DNA of 64,000 nt from Henckelia pumila (lineage: Eukaryota > Streptophyta > Magnoliopsida > Lamiales > Gesneriaceae): positions 6,386,001-6,450,000 of the forward strand of contig NW_027331831.1 of NCBI RefSeq assembly GCF_033568475.1. The letters are read 5' to 3'. The first letter of the stretch is position 1; each line of letters starts with the position of its first letter. Below, piece after piece: positions 1 to 12,059 of this stretch. Under the pieces are notes generated by a model. That model was not told the origin of the DNA, searched no databases, and saw nothing but the letters and a program-made list of their open reading frames with translations. The position numbers and the translations under genes are program-made.

Positions 1-569
1 GAAAAGGAGGAAAAAGAAGAAGATGATGGGTTGTATTGATGAATCAAAAGAAAGTGATGAAATTCAATAATAGATGGGGAATGGAGCTTTTTAATTGCGC
101 TAAATGGCAACTTGTTTGTTGTCTCTCATTTTTGCTTTCATATCCTTTATTGTAGCCGTGAACCGTGGCCTAACGTTATAAGTTTAAAAGACCTATTGAC
201 CGAGTCATAATTGTTCCATATTTAGTAGAGAGGGATATGAAAGATAAGCATATGGGGCGAGAAAAAGAAAGAAAAATTTTAGTTGGTGAATAAACATGAG
301 AGATCTTTAAACCGAAATTTTTTTGAGGAGTATAAGTTCTGACACTCACACTACACACGTCTCATTCTGTTAATCTTTTCTGGGTAGTGTTCGAGTTTTA
401 AATTGCGACAAAAGCGAGGCTTGTGATTTTCGAAGTATGAGCTTTTGATTGGGTGTGACGAGATTTGGTAGATTGAAAGGTTTTGATTGTGCCACTCTGT
501 GTCGATATTTCTCATCTCTAATTTCTTCTGATTTGTTCGAGGACGAACAAAAGCTAAGTGTGGGGGATT
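1..569 (+). mobile_element. Left edge: unassigned sequence, then 3' end of retrotransposon internal region
   Basis: No convincing gene is visible in the first 450 bases. From about 530 the sequence carries a block typical of plant Ty3/gypsy elements just before the 3' LTR: a GAGGACGAACAAAAGC stretch followed by a purine-rich tract, AAGTGTGGGGGA (about 555-567), which would be the polypurine tract. The pol region that should lie further upstream is not recognisable, so the element is cut off or degraded. The left boundary of retroelement DNA cannot be set. Confidence 0.45.
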
Positions 570-2120
570 TGATAAGCACGAATTTTATAGCTTATTTGGC
601 ACTTTATTTTGTCGTATTCGTGCTTATCTGGCATTTATATTCCGATTTTTGTGCATAAATCGTCATATTTTCTATGTTTGTAGGTTTGACTAAGATTTGA
701 GAAAAACTGAATATTGAAGAAAAAGTCAAACAATTCAATGCCACGTTGGAACTTGGCCGAAGAACATGGAAAAATCTTAAGTCGCCAAGAGAATTGAAGG
801 AAGGAAATCGCACGGACCCTGTGCATACTTTGGAAGAGGGTCCGTGCATGTTCGAAGCAAAAGACATTGGAAGAAAAATAATACACGGACCCCGTGCACA
901 GTCTGGAAAAGGGTCCGTGTACCATCGGCTTTTGAGATGTTCGTCACAGAAAAATACACGGACCCCGTGCACCTTCTGAAAGAGGGTCCGTGTGGCTTCG
1001 TAAAATGTTTGGGCTGGAGTTTTTAATGCACGGACCTAGGAACGGACCATGTCCGGGATCCGTGTACATCGCAAATATGGAAAAAATTAATTCGCGCAGA
1101 ATTTGAAAATTTTGGAACTCTGATTATTTTGGGCTACATTGGATATTATTTTGGACGAAAATAAAGGAGGTATAAAAGGGAATCAAACCCTAATTAGAGA
1201 GGACTTTTGAACTTCTGATTTTTGACTGATAGACTTTTGAGAGATTTTCGGGATTTGACGGCTGAGAGCTTGGAAGAGAAGAAACGCGCAACGCAAGTAA
1301 GATTCGGCACTATTGCTGAGAATTTTCTTTTCTTCTTTTTCTGTTTTATTTTATTATGAATTCAAACATGAAACTTTTGTTTGATTTTATTGTTATGGAA
1401 TAGTCGTCTTTTGACCGGGGCCACAATAGGGCCAGACTATTGATTTTTGTTCATGGAACGGATTGATTGAATTTTGATTTATGGAATATTTATTGATTAA
1501 TGTTTGTGCATAATTCTTGCTTTTAATCTGGCCAATTAATTGCATGTATGTCGTTCGATCTGGACTTGAAAAAGAAAATATTGAAATTAGCTTCAAAAAT
1601 ATTGATTAACACGTGGTTAAACCGACTAAAAATAGTATTCGATTTCAGTGTGCGATTTTAGGCGAAAGCTGAAATTCCATAACTCGTGAATGCGTTTTTG
1701 TTTAATTAAATTCAATTAGAAATAATTGTACTGTTAAATGAAAATAGGATTATTAATTCTAGAAATAGATTAATAATCATTCTAGGGAATTTCGTCGTGA
1801 ATATGAATGAGTTTTGTTTGATTAAATCCAATACGTGATAATTATCGATGTCTGGTACCGTTGCGTGTTCCTGATCATTTTCCTAAAATTTGAATCAGTA
1901 TTAAAGCTTTTCTGTTCATTTAATTTAATTTAAACTTCTGCTTTAGAATAATTTATTTTATTTTAATTAGTAGTTAATTTATAAAAATCCTTTATTTTAA
2001 TTAGCCTAGATTAATTTGAATAGTCTATATCTTAGTATTTAATCGTTAGTCTCTGTGGGATCGACTTGGACTCTGTCCAACTATATTATAACTTGACCTA
2101 GTTCACTTGCTAGATTTTTT
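570..2120 (+). mobile_element. Single LTR of a Ty3/gypsy-type retrotransposon
   Basis: The sequence starts TGATAAGCACG directly after a polypurine tract, as 3' LTRs do. It contains a possible TATA signal (GGTATAAAAGGG near 1170). It ends in a stretch of the kind seen at Tat/Athila-type LTR ends: GGGATCGACTTGGACTC, then a TATATTATAACTTGACC-like run, then a CACTTGC motif near 2110. No second copy exists in the window, so the right end is approximate. It abuts the 3' UTR of the SHMT gene. It holds an array of four palindromes, described separately. There is no coding capacity. Confidence 0.6.
811..1064. repeat. Array of four 36-bp palindromes, 73-bp period, inside an LTR
   Basis: Four hairpin units lie at 811-846, 884-919, 957-992 and 1029-1064. 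The first three have arms CACGGACCC and GGGTCCGTG with an 18-base loop of similar sequence (GTGCA...TGGAA/TGAAA). The fourth is imperfect (CACGGACC...GGATCCGTG). Unit starts are 73, 73 and 72 bases apart. The 36-37 bases between units have diverged much more than the units. Confidence 0.85.
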
Positions 2121-2318
2121 TCCAACCGAAATCGTCCGAAATCGTCGGTCACATACAAAGTTAAACCACTCCCCTTTGAAGAGGTGCAAAAACTTCATCT
2201 TCTCACATATAAATAGCTGTTGGAATGAACTTGCCAAGCCGGGGAATACACTTCCGGTGCTGATATCCTACAACGAGTCAACGACTAAGTGTGCCCACTA
2301 CCCGTGCTTAATTTTGAT

Positions 2319-5300
2319 TCATAGCCCAGGTAATGGGAATTGGGTTGTAAGCGCCTCCACTCTTTTTTGCAGATCCAGTACCTTGTCCATCAGAGGAAAG
2401 CTTGGGGAAGTGACGAATTTCATAAAGTCTTGTAGCTTCGAGCCGGTGACAGATTTCTTGGCTTCTAGGGTGATTTGCACACCCTCATGGATAAAATCTG
2501 CAACTGCTATGAATTCGTTTTCACTAAAGCCCCGGGTAGTCATTGCAGGCGAACCTATGCGTATCCCACCAGGCACTAGTGCACTTTTGTCACCTACAAA
2601 TTTTAATGGGTAAAATGAGGGAAGCTGAAAATTTCTATGCCGATTACAAGCTCAGGCATTCAAATATTCATATTCTATTAAAAATTTGAAACAATAGGCC
2701 TCCTTCATATAACGTCTAATCTATTGTGTTTTCTTCAGAGAGAATGCTTAGCCTAGCCCCTTATCATATACCTTATTTCTTTATGCATGGATAGGGATCT
2801 ATGTCAAAACCCTGATTAAGCGACGATTCGTTAAATTTATAACAAAATGGTAAAGGCGTATATTACAGAAATGGATCTTGCACACTCACCAGGTACTGAA
2901 TTTTTATTGAGGGTGATGGATGCCATATCGAGAATTTTCTCCACCCTAGCACCGTCTATCCCCTGCGTATGGGAGAAGGGTTGATATATTACGACATATC
3001 ACACATGATAAAGCATCCAAACAAAATAGGCAAAAAAAATACCCCCAAAGATTACAAGTAGTTGATTTCAAACATAAACTGATAGGCAATTGAGTGCTGG
3101 TAGAATGAATTTAAGAACAATTTCAAGTATGAAAACACAAATAATGTATCATCACTTGCCTTAAGAATATAATTTTGTTGTTCTGGGCTATATGAGAACA
3201 AGAAAAAATAAAATAAAAGTCTATGCTCACCAATGGGCGGAGATCCACAAGGACCAGATGGTTGTCACTCCCTCCAGAGACTAGTTTGTATCCCAACTCC
3301 ATTAACCGGTTGGCAAGAGCTCTACAATTATTGACCACCTATCGGACAAACTGATGGTGTCAAAATAATCATACATGAAGGATCATTTAAAAAATAAAAA
3401 TAAAACCCCGAACCTTATTTTGATAAGTCTTGAAAGCAGGTGATTTTGCGTGTTTTAAACAAACAGCAAGCCCCCCAATTGTGTGATTATGTGGACCTCC
3501 CTGTTCATGATAATAATCGGTTTGATCAAAGCAGAAATAAATATAAATTTGAACAAATATGCAATAATTCCGTAATGTAAATGTTTAGAGCATATTCAAT
3601 GCATTAATGACAAGTAAATCACACTCCACAGACCTGTAGACCTGGAAAAACAGCATTGTTGATGGCAGATTCTAAATCAACTCCCAGAACAGGATCCTTC
3701 TTGAAAAAGATCATGCCGCCTCTAGGACCCCTCAGAGACTGAAAAGCATGTCCAAGTTATGGTCACGAAAATAAAGAGAATAAAATTTTATAAATTCAAG
3801 GATGACCCCGTTGCTGTCAAATTTGACAACAAAAAAGAAGACCACGTTAATTCATTCTACTTCTCGTAGGCAGCAATCCAGGTGCTTTGGTCCAAGTTTA
3901 TGCAACTAATTACATAGAGCAGATAATTATAATTTATAGCCAACCTTATGTGTTGTAGTCGTAACAATGTCACAGTAATCAAAAGGATTAGCGACAACAG
4001 AGGCAGCAACAAGTCCACTTATGTGAGCCATATCCATCATGAGAAAAGCACCAACAGCATCAGCGATCTGCATATTAAAAACCACTGGTTAGATGCTGAA
4101 CATGGACGAAAACACGAATAATGCAATATAAGCATACATGAGTATGGACGCGGTACATTAAAAATCATACCTTCCTCATGCGAGGATAGTCAAAATCTCT
4201 AGGATAAGCACTAGCACCAGCAATTATAAGTTTTGGACGAAACAGAGTAGCTGTTTTCTCAAGCATTTCATAATCAACAAAGCCTGCACAAAGTTTAATG
4301 TCAGTGATGGTTACAAATTACAATTAATATATGAAATCATGCTACTTAAACTTCATAACAAAATACCAAGACCTGTAGACTCATCGAGTCGATAGGGCAT
4401 GGACTCAAAATAAATAGATGTGCCAGAAACTCGTCTCTTGGGAGTCATGAAACCATGTGACAAGTGTCCACCATGAGGCAGATCCAATCCCTGGAGTCAC
4501 TAACCAATAAAATAAGAATAACTTCAAATAATTCAACAGATTGATGTTGGAGGAAAGGATGGTATTTTACCATTATGCGATCATGTGGATTAAGAACTGC
4601 AGTGTAAACCTCAAAATTAGCAGGAGAACCTGACAATGGCTGAACATTTACACCCCATTTTTCCCCATCCAAACTAAATGCTGCAAGCGCCCTCTCTTGA
4701 CAAAGAGTCTCAAGTTCATCAATATACTCGTTGCCACCATAATATCTAGACAAATAAACATAAATAAATCTCGCATTACAACTTGTAACGATGTCCGGTG
4801 CTTATTATTGTACTGACGTCATTTTCCCTCATCCAAACAATTACCTTTTACCAGGTAGTCCTTCTGAGTATTTATTAGTGAGGCAAGAACCAACAGCTTC
4901 CATCACTGCACGCGATGTAAAATTCTCAGAAGCAATAAGTTCTAAGCTTCTAAATTGACGATTCTTCTCCCTGTCGATAATGGACCGAACTTCAGGATCT
5001 GCTTCACTCAAACCATAGTCCACATAGTTGCTCCCAGTACCTAATTGATCCATTTCATAATTAAAAAAACATGCAACTGTATAATGAATCAAATAAAGGG
5101 AAAGACATGGAACTTTATGCCAACTCGTCTGGGTTGCCAGGAGAATAAATGGAAAAAGCATCAAGTTGCAATTTCTCTGGAAGGCTCAAGCATTTTTCAC
5201 CAACCAACAATGGCAATATCAAAGAAAACGCCACAGCTTTAAGGTTTTTAAATATAAAAAATTAAGGCACAAATATGTATAAAGACAATCATTAGTCAAA

Positions 5301-6101
5301 ACACTGCCAAATCTCCCATAAATATCAGCAAATCAATTGCCACCTCAGCTAGTTACACTCATGAAATTCAACCGGATAACGTTGCAGACAGCAGTTACTG
5401 AGAAAAATATACTCGAAAATTATGGACTGGCTTAATAATTAATAATTATCACAAGAATGCGAGGGGATGCTACATAAATGGCACTTCTGTTTTTCAAATG
5501 TCATAGCCTAGGCGGATTCAGCATTAAGTTCTAATTTCTCGTGTCAGTAAAAGTATAAACGTGTAGGATATCCCTTTAAATCAAACAACAAATATACAAG
5601 CTTATCAAACTCAAGGAACTGAAATCAAGTGACACTCAAGTCTCACGCAAAACAACATCAAATTTAACGGAAAATATCAAACAAAATAAGATTCTGGGGC
5701 GAGAACCAAAGCAGACATTTATTGACATTTACAGAAGAACCACATATCGATACAAAGGAAATTAACACACACACACAACACTTGCAAGACATAATGATAA
5801 TCTCTTATGCAGTGGATCATAATGTGTAAAAGCAATCCACGGTTTTCAATGTTTTAACTAAGTTTGATTTATAACATTTACCACTTGCACTTTCATGGAT
5901 AGGAACAGACACGGAAGAGGCCGGTTTCCCGGTAACTAAGTTCGCTTCCAATGAAGACGACCTACATGGCCTCAATGAACCCAATTTCACGTTATTTGAG
6001 CACCCATTGATACCAGGGAATTTAGAAGGAAAGGTTGATCCCTGTGTCCAAAAAGTGTTTTGAATAGAGCTCATCATTGCAGATCCACCACAAGCCTGCA
6101 T
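2319..6101 (-). CDS. SHM3: Serine hydroxymethyltransferase, plastid type (SHMT3-like)
   Basis: This PLP enzyme interconverts serine plus tetrahydrofolate with glycine plus 5,10-methylene-tetrahydrofolate. I read eleven exons, all with GT/AG borders: 6101-5882, 5040-4845, 4745-4571, 4490-4373, 4283-4171, 4067-3945, 3738-3634, 3500-3414, 3338-3231, 2962-2890 and 2593-2319. They sum to 1593 bases, or 530 aa plus stop. Visible family blocks are [51 protein letters not shown], and VTTTTHK followed by SLRGPRGG, with the PLP lysine near residue 315. The C-terminus [15 protein letters not shown]...FPLPGL is typical. The N-terminus ([12 protein letters not shown]..., about 70 aa, rich in Ser/Arg/Lys) resembles the chloroplast transit peptide of Arabidopsis SHM3 rather than mitochondrial or cytosolic forms. 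No frameshift or missing key residue was seen. A retrotransposon LTR lies close behind the stop codon. Confidence 0.95.
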
Positions 6102-6634
6102 GCTCTATCTCTCTGACGCTACACTTTTAAGTTTACAGTGTTCGAACAAGATCTCCTACCTGAAGAGTTGAATTCAAGAAATTAGCTAAAAAATATTATA
6201 AATTGCAGGGTATCATATGAGTATGACAGCCATTTCACTAATTACCAGAAAATCAAGGGAAAGTAATCAAACTGACATCTTGTATAAGTCCCAACATACA
6301 GAAGTAACATAACAAAAACCAATAAAAGTTAATCAGCTTCTCCATACAAAAACTTATCACGAAATGTCCATAAATTCAACAAGCTCAACCGGACTTCATG
6401 AAGCTAACATCATTAACCCGCGCAAACAAACATCACAAATCCCCAACCAATCCATTAATCAAATTAATTTGCTTATCTTTGAGAATCCCTCGGAAATTAG
6501 TTGGTCCTCTAGCTGAAAGCACACATAAAACAACGACGCAAAACCAAACAGTAAAGAAAAACTCACACTTGTACGCAAAACTGGAATTTCCCGAATAATT
6601 GTTTTCCGTTGGTTTTCTCAATTTTGTACGCTGG

Positions 6635-6642
6635 TTTTTATA
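6635..6642 (-). promoter_or_regulatory. Probable TATA box of the SHMT gene
   Basis: On the minus strand TATAAAAA lies about 530 bases upstream of the start codon, in a stretch that turns into a leader-like pyrimidine/purine sequence. The distance implies a long 5' UTR, perhaps with an intron. It was judged by position and motif only. Confidence 0.4.
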
Positions 6643-6699
6643 CAAAGAGAGGAGACTGACTCAAGGTCGAAAACCTAGCTCGGTTAAAAAGCCCGCGCC

Positions 6700-7470
6700 T
6701 CTCTATTGATATCTTTTTTTAGTATTTTATTATTATTACTGGGTCATCGTGTGTTCTTCTTGGGGAAAAATTAAGAACAGGGAAATTTTTCAAAAACTTA
6801 CAATAAAAAGTATTAATTTTTAAAATCGAAAACATGCAAAAAAATGCTATTATGATATTGTAAAATCATTAGTATGGTAAGATGAATGGTGTTTTAGGTA
6901 AATTTAAAATGACATCGTGATTTTATGTTATCAATGCAAAATGTTATTGTATTTTATACAATGTTTAAAAAACGATAGGCGTACGGTTTTTCTTTTTATC
7001 CTAAATATTTGATTCACTTTGATATTTTTAAGCCTAAATATTTAATTCGTCCTAAACGATTTTTTTAGTATAAATATGTAATTTTTTTTGTTCAGCATAT
7101 TATTCATCTTCATTCGACACAAATTGATCGAAAAATATGTCAGTAATTTTTTTTAAAAGTTTAAATTTTTTTATCGATATATATATATATATTAATCTGG
7201 GCGATGATCTAAACGTATTTTTAGCCGCGTCAACGGTAATTAGGCGATCTAGGCTACCGATTAATAAATAGCACCCAGAGACATCGATCATCTAAAACTC
7301 GGTACGGTGAGCAACCGTTTAACGCTTAGGAGTCGCTTTTTAGAACAGTGGTTTTACATATCGATCGGCGATCATTATAGCACACGCATTGCATATACCT
7401 AAAGTTTTAATTTTTTAAGTTAAATTATATACTATTTTAAAATTTTTAACATGATGAAAGAAATTTAGTC
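6700..7470. other. Intergenic AT-rich DNA
   Basis: No gene, RNA or clear repeat was seen, apart from a short TA run near 7177-7190. Confidence 0.6.
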
Positions 7471-7478
7471 GAATATGC

Positions 7479-7991
7479 AGAGGCAGACCCATGTAGGGTT
7501 CAGGGTGCATGCCCTCCCTCAAATTTTTATATAAATTATTAGTATATACTTATATTATTTTTAATAAAATAAAATATGATACATGTCAATTTTAAGTAAT
7601 ACTAATGTATTATATTCAAAAGAAAATATGTTTAGCAACTCATCAAATAATTGTATAATGAATTATTATGAATTGATGATAATGTTTTAACTTTTCTGAT
7701 CGTCTTTTAGTTGGAATAAAATGCACATTCATGATTGTTTTATGAATTGTATCCAATAACGGTGCCAGATTTTTTTTTCTATCCAAAATAAAATTTTCTA
7801 AGCTCTCTATTTTTTATGTGTTGAACTTTTATTTTTTATTTTTAAAATTGTTTACGAGAATATTGACAAAATGGACTAAATTTAATGTATAAAAAACAGA
7901 AGAAATAAAATTAGGTCACCTGGGCGAAACAACACATAACTCTGTTCTTAATTGCACCTCTCATTAACAAAATTTCTAGCTCTGTCCCTGT
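7479..7991. mobile_element. hAT-type non-autonomous element with 8-bp target duplication
   Basis: The element is flanked by GAATATGC at 7471-7478 and again at 7992-7999, the 8-bp duplication expected of hAT transposons. Its ends are degenerate inverted repeats, AGAGGCAGACCCATG on the left and ACAGGGACAGAGCTAG read inward from the right. The latter resembles the widespread plant end CAGnGGCGGAGCCAG. The interior is AT-rich and non-coding. Confidence 0.6.
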
Positions 7992-7999
7992 GAATATGC

Positions 8000-8975
8000 A
8001 CTTTTTTTTGGAGATAATGAGAATGATAAATTCAAGCGATTGAAACAACAATCAAACAAATGCTGTGAAGTATGAAAAAAGCGGAGGAGTTGGTTTGTGC
8101 ATTGAACTTGTGTTTGTATCTTAATAAGTGATCATGTTATTTTCCAAAAAAAAAAAAAAAAAGTGATCATGTTAGGTTTTATGAAAAAGTAAACTAAAAT
8201 ATTAATATTTAGAGACCAAATAAGTTGCATAAATTAAATATTTTTATGGCTATACTTATTTATGATAAAACGTAGTTTTTCTAAGAGTGGAACCTTTATA
8301 AAATAATTATTATTTTATTATTATTGTTATTATTATTAATTGTGTAGGAAACGCTAACATAATAACAAATATCATATATAACATGTACGTGATATGTTTA
8401 TATTTTTTATATGATTTTGATTTAAATGGTATTTAATATTTAAATTCGAAACAATTCTTTTACCATAAATTTTGTGATATTACATAATCAAATTATTAAT
8501 GTCATCAATGAAAAATAGTATCCAATCTCGTCTGATTGATAAAAGCAAGTCTAAATTTTCAAACACATTAACAAAATGTTTGAGAAAACAAATTTTAGAA
8601 ACAAAATTTCTTATGTTAACCATATTTAATGAAGATTTTAATATAATAAAATAATTGTACAAATAGTTAATGATATTAATTTAATGGAGGTAAGTTGGTA
8701 AAAAAATACGAGAGATGATATTAAAATGTAGAACGATATTATATATTTGATAATGATAACAAAGAAACGTAGCGTAAATGAGTGGACAGATGGAATATTT
8801 TTTAAGAAATTAATCAAATGTATTGTATTCGTGGATGACAAGATGACAATTGGTCAAGTTTAATCCGGTATCGTCTTTAAACCCTCACCAATGGAACGGT
8901 TTAGCCCGGTGAAGCGAGTTCGAGCATGCATGTCTCGTAATTCGATTGACCCGTACCACCATTATATATGTGTGC

Positions 8976-9017
<42 letters not shown>

Positions 9018-9540
9018 CAAGAATTCATAAATTTATAACAAACCTTGAAGGTTTTTGAATTTAAACAACCTCTTTGAAATCTTCAAATACTTTTACAACT
9101 TCTTCAAATATTTTGAAGAATTTTATACATAATAAGATATACAAACAAACTTAAAAGTTATTTGGAAGGGTTGAAAAAAATCAACAAAGGAACGAGGAAA
9201 GAAAGGAGGAAAGTAAGTAAGAAAGAAAGTGAAATATTAGGTAGAAAGGTTGAGGGAATAGTTGAGAGAATTTGGAACAGAGAGTTTGAACGTGTATGTA
9301 AGTGTGCAGAAATGAATTGGTGTTTGAGTGTAAGAGAGGTTCCCCTTTTATGGACAAATAAGGGGGACATTTTCGAAATTTTAATTATTATTATTATTTC
9401 TTATACACTATAAATAACTCTACAATATAGAAATAACACGGTACAATAAAAATAATTTACAGGTATTTATATTTCACTGTTTCCAAAGACTGGTTCTTCT
9501 TTTTCTTCGAGATCATCATCATCTTCTAGATTAATTAAAG
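8000..9540. other. Intergenic AT-rich DNA with a TA microsatellite
   Basis: No gene is supported. A (TA)n run lies at 8977-9014. A purine-rich GAAAG/GGAAAG stretch lies at 9185-9260. Confidence 0.6.
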
Positions 9541-9541
9541 G

Positions 9542-9700
9542 TTATGGGGATTTTGACTTCTTCGTTGGTCCTGGTGAGAATTTTAATAAGATTGCCTGCA
9601 TTTCTTCTGGAGTTTTAGTTGCTGCAAGCAAAGCTGCCATATGGGATTTTTGTGTTAGGAAATCTGTTTGCTGTAGTGATTGTAACGGTTTTGTGATAGG
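9542..9700 (-). pseudogene. Possible decayed retroelement or pararetrovirus-like coding remnant
   Basis: A minus-strand stretch of about 52 codons ends in a stop at 9542-9544. It reads as protein-like sequence containing MAALLAATKTPEEMQAILLK. Upstream (9700-10080) the same strand shows tryptophan- and tyrosine-rich segments broken by several stops in different frames, which looks like a decayed polyprotein. I cannot name the family with confidence. The assignment rests on protein-like composition only. Confidence 0.3.
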
Positions 9701-10315
9701 TTTCTAATTAGAAATCCTCATATTTTTGTCATTTTTGATCCATATCTGTACATTCGTTATTGAAAGGCTTGGGAGGATTTTGAACTTATTTCACCATTTT
9801 ATTCTGAATCTTATTCTAATTTGTAGGGTTTTATCGGTTGAATACTCTAGTGTCCATGAGAGTACCCAAGGAAGATAAAATTTGGTGAAAAAAGTGCAAG
9901 ATGTTGGAATCGCTTTTCGTCTTCTGATGGTATATACTAGGATCTAAATAGATTGTAATAATATTGGACAAGGTGTTTGAGGATTTCATAAGTAGAACCG
10001 AAATATTCCCACCATAAGTTCCATCAGTTTGAGGATTGTTTGGGATTGCAAGCTTTATTATCAAATGAGAATAGTCAGGTGTGTTTATGTTTATGGTTTA
10101 GTATGATCAAGAAGACATTGTACCAAGCTTATTGGTAATCCAAATAATTAAAATAATAATCGAAACCTTAGATTAGTGGGTTTTACAACACCACTAATTT
10201 ACTATTATAATACGCAATTTAAATCCAAAAAATTAAATTGCAATTATTTAAATGTATATACATCTATATATGTGTGTGTATATACACATCTATATCTATA
10301 TATATATTTATATAT

Positions 10316-10680
10316 CAGTTTGATCCCACGCTCCCTAGAGTGTTGGAGATCCCGTGTATCCGTGTTCAAAACAACTCCGATTGTCTTGAAATTTTCACGG
10401 TAGGATCGTCTCAAAAATGCGAATCCAAGAATATATCATATGATACAAATTTTAATCTCGACGTTCGGAAATTTGAAAATGACCGGAAAATTAGGTGAAA
10501 TATGCAATTTCCGGCCATCTTCAAATTTCTGACCACCGAAATTGAAATTTATATCATAAGATATATCGTTGGATTCACATTTTCGAGACGACCCTGCCGT
10601 AAAATTTCAAGACAATCGAAGTTGTTTTGGACACGGGTACACGTGGATCCCCCACACCATAAGATGCGTGAGATCAAAAC
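10316..10680. mobile_element. Foldback MITE A
   Basis: The long inverted arms are about 10316-10430 and 10569-10680. The left arm segment CAAAACAACTCCGATTGTCT reappears inverted as CCAAAACAACTTCGATTGTC. Ends read AGTTTGATCCCACGC and AGTTTTGATCTCACGC. The element lies between TA-rich runs and has no coding capacity. Confidence 0.7.
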
Positions 10681-10690
10681 TATATATATG

Positions 10691-10828
10691 AGTTTTGATA
10701 TGGTGAGCATCTATCATGTGCACTTATGTGTGCACCTGCTGATGTGGCGTTCATCTATTGGATGTAAAGGATGTCACGTCAGCGGTGCACACAAAAGTGC
10801 ACATCATGAGTGCTCATAATATCAAATT
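10691..10828. mobile_element. Foldback MITE B (same family as 52611-52747)
   Basis: Terminal inverted repeats are TTTTGATATGGTGAGCA and TTTGATATTATGAGCAC. The interior holds paired GTGCAC blocks and ATGTCACGTCAGCG. It is flanked by TATATA runs. A near-identical copy lies 42 kb away at 52611-52747. Confidence 0.75.
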
Positions 10829-10852
10829 TGTATATATATATAGTAGAATGCT

Positions 10853-10996
10853 CAGCTGCCCAAGCATGTTTTTCCACTTGGTCCGCGACCACTAAAATCC
10901 GGTAGTGGGTTTTAGTGATTTTTTTTTGCATCACCAAAACCCACTACCGGATTTTAGTGGTCGCGAACCAAATGAAAAAACATGATTGAACAGCTG
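10853..10996. mobile_element. Foldback MITE C
   Basis: This is a hairpin-like element. CAGCTGCCCAAGCATG at the left pairs with CAGCTGTTCAATCATG read inward from the right. Inner arms GACCACTAAAATCCGGTAGT and its reverse complement are essentially perfect around a T-rich centre near 10920. A (TA)n tract (11001-11045) follows at once. Confidence 0.75.
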
Positions 10997-11045
<49 letters not shown>

Positions 11046-11049
11046 TACG

Positions 11050-12020
11050 TGCAAGTGTACACATTATTCCGTGTATATTGTCGAAACCTATTTATATATT
11101 TTTATTTTATGTATTGAATAATGTATACTAATGCTTCATTTTAGCTCATAATATTTTATAATTAAAATAATTTCATTTTATTTCCCTAATAATAATGTAT
11201 TTTGAACGAAAATATTTTTTATTAATATAAAATTGGAAATTCAATTTTAAGAGTTTTTTCATCGTATAATTACTAAAATTCAAATATTAAATAATTTTTT
11301 AGTAAGAGATATTCGGATTAGATCCACCAGGTTTTGCACATAGGTCGAGACAATTTTAAAGTGTGGTGATACGTATTTCGAGTTTAGCCAAACTCGCATA
11401 CATTCGTCTTGTTGTTATCTTTAATTATACTAATGCTATTCATCGCGCATGTTTGCATAATAGAGATTTATTGTTCATCATTATATTAGATTCGCTAATC
11501 AAGTGACACTACCTCCTATTTTGTGTTTCACATAGAGATCACGTTAGTTTGTTAATGTGATTATTGATTTTATTTTCGATTTATTTCTAAATATTTTATC
11601 ATCATACTATTTCGATTAGTCAATGTCGTATAAAAAACTAGTTTTCAATTTTATCCTGGATAATTTATCATGAAACTTAATGGTATAGTTCTTGTTAGTA
11701 ATTTTCACCTCTCCCGGTCTTCTTTTCAAATTTTTTTCAAACTTCTCCTTGTTTTTTAGTGGTAATTGAAGTGATTACTCAAATTTATACATATTAAAAT
11801 TCTTATATTATATTATATTATATTATATTATATATATTTACATCTTGGCGATCCCACAGCACCATATAGATTCCGTCTGGTCAATTAACGACGTTAAGGG
11901 ACATTCAGTATCTAAGTGGGGCCCAATAACGGCGTCTCAAACCGTTTGAGGAGAAGCAATCCAGGCCGTTAATTATTTTTCAACGGCTGTGGATTGAATT
12001 GGAGAGGCAAGCGTAAACGA
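11050..12020. other. Intergenic DNA upstream of the DUF1639 gene
   Basis: The stretch is AT-rich with a short (TTATA)n run near 11805-11830. From about 11845 it becomes less AT-rich and promoter-like. No gene was seen. Confidence 0.5.
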
Positions 12021-12024
12021 GAGG

Positions 12025-12034
12025 GTATAAAAAT
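12025..12034 (+). promoter_or_regulatory. Probable TATA box of the DUF1639 gene
   Basis: GTATAAAAAT is followed after about 30-60 bases by a CT-rich leader-like region (12070-12150), a common layout of plant transcription starts. Confidence 0.5.
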
Positions 12035-12059
12035 GGGATTGTTGTTCGGAAGTAAAAAA

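Noticed and set aside
811-1064. CRISPR-like array (36-bp palindromic repeats with about 37-bp spacers)
   Set aside because: Repeat and spacer sizes imitate a CRISPR array, but the DNA is plant nuclear, there are only four units, the spacers are related to each other, and the array lies within an LTR.
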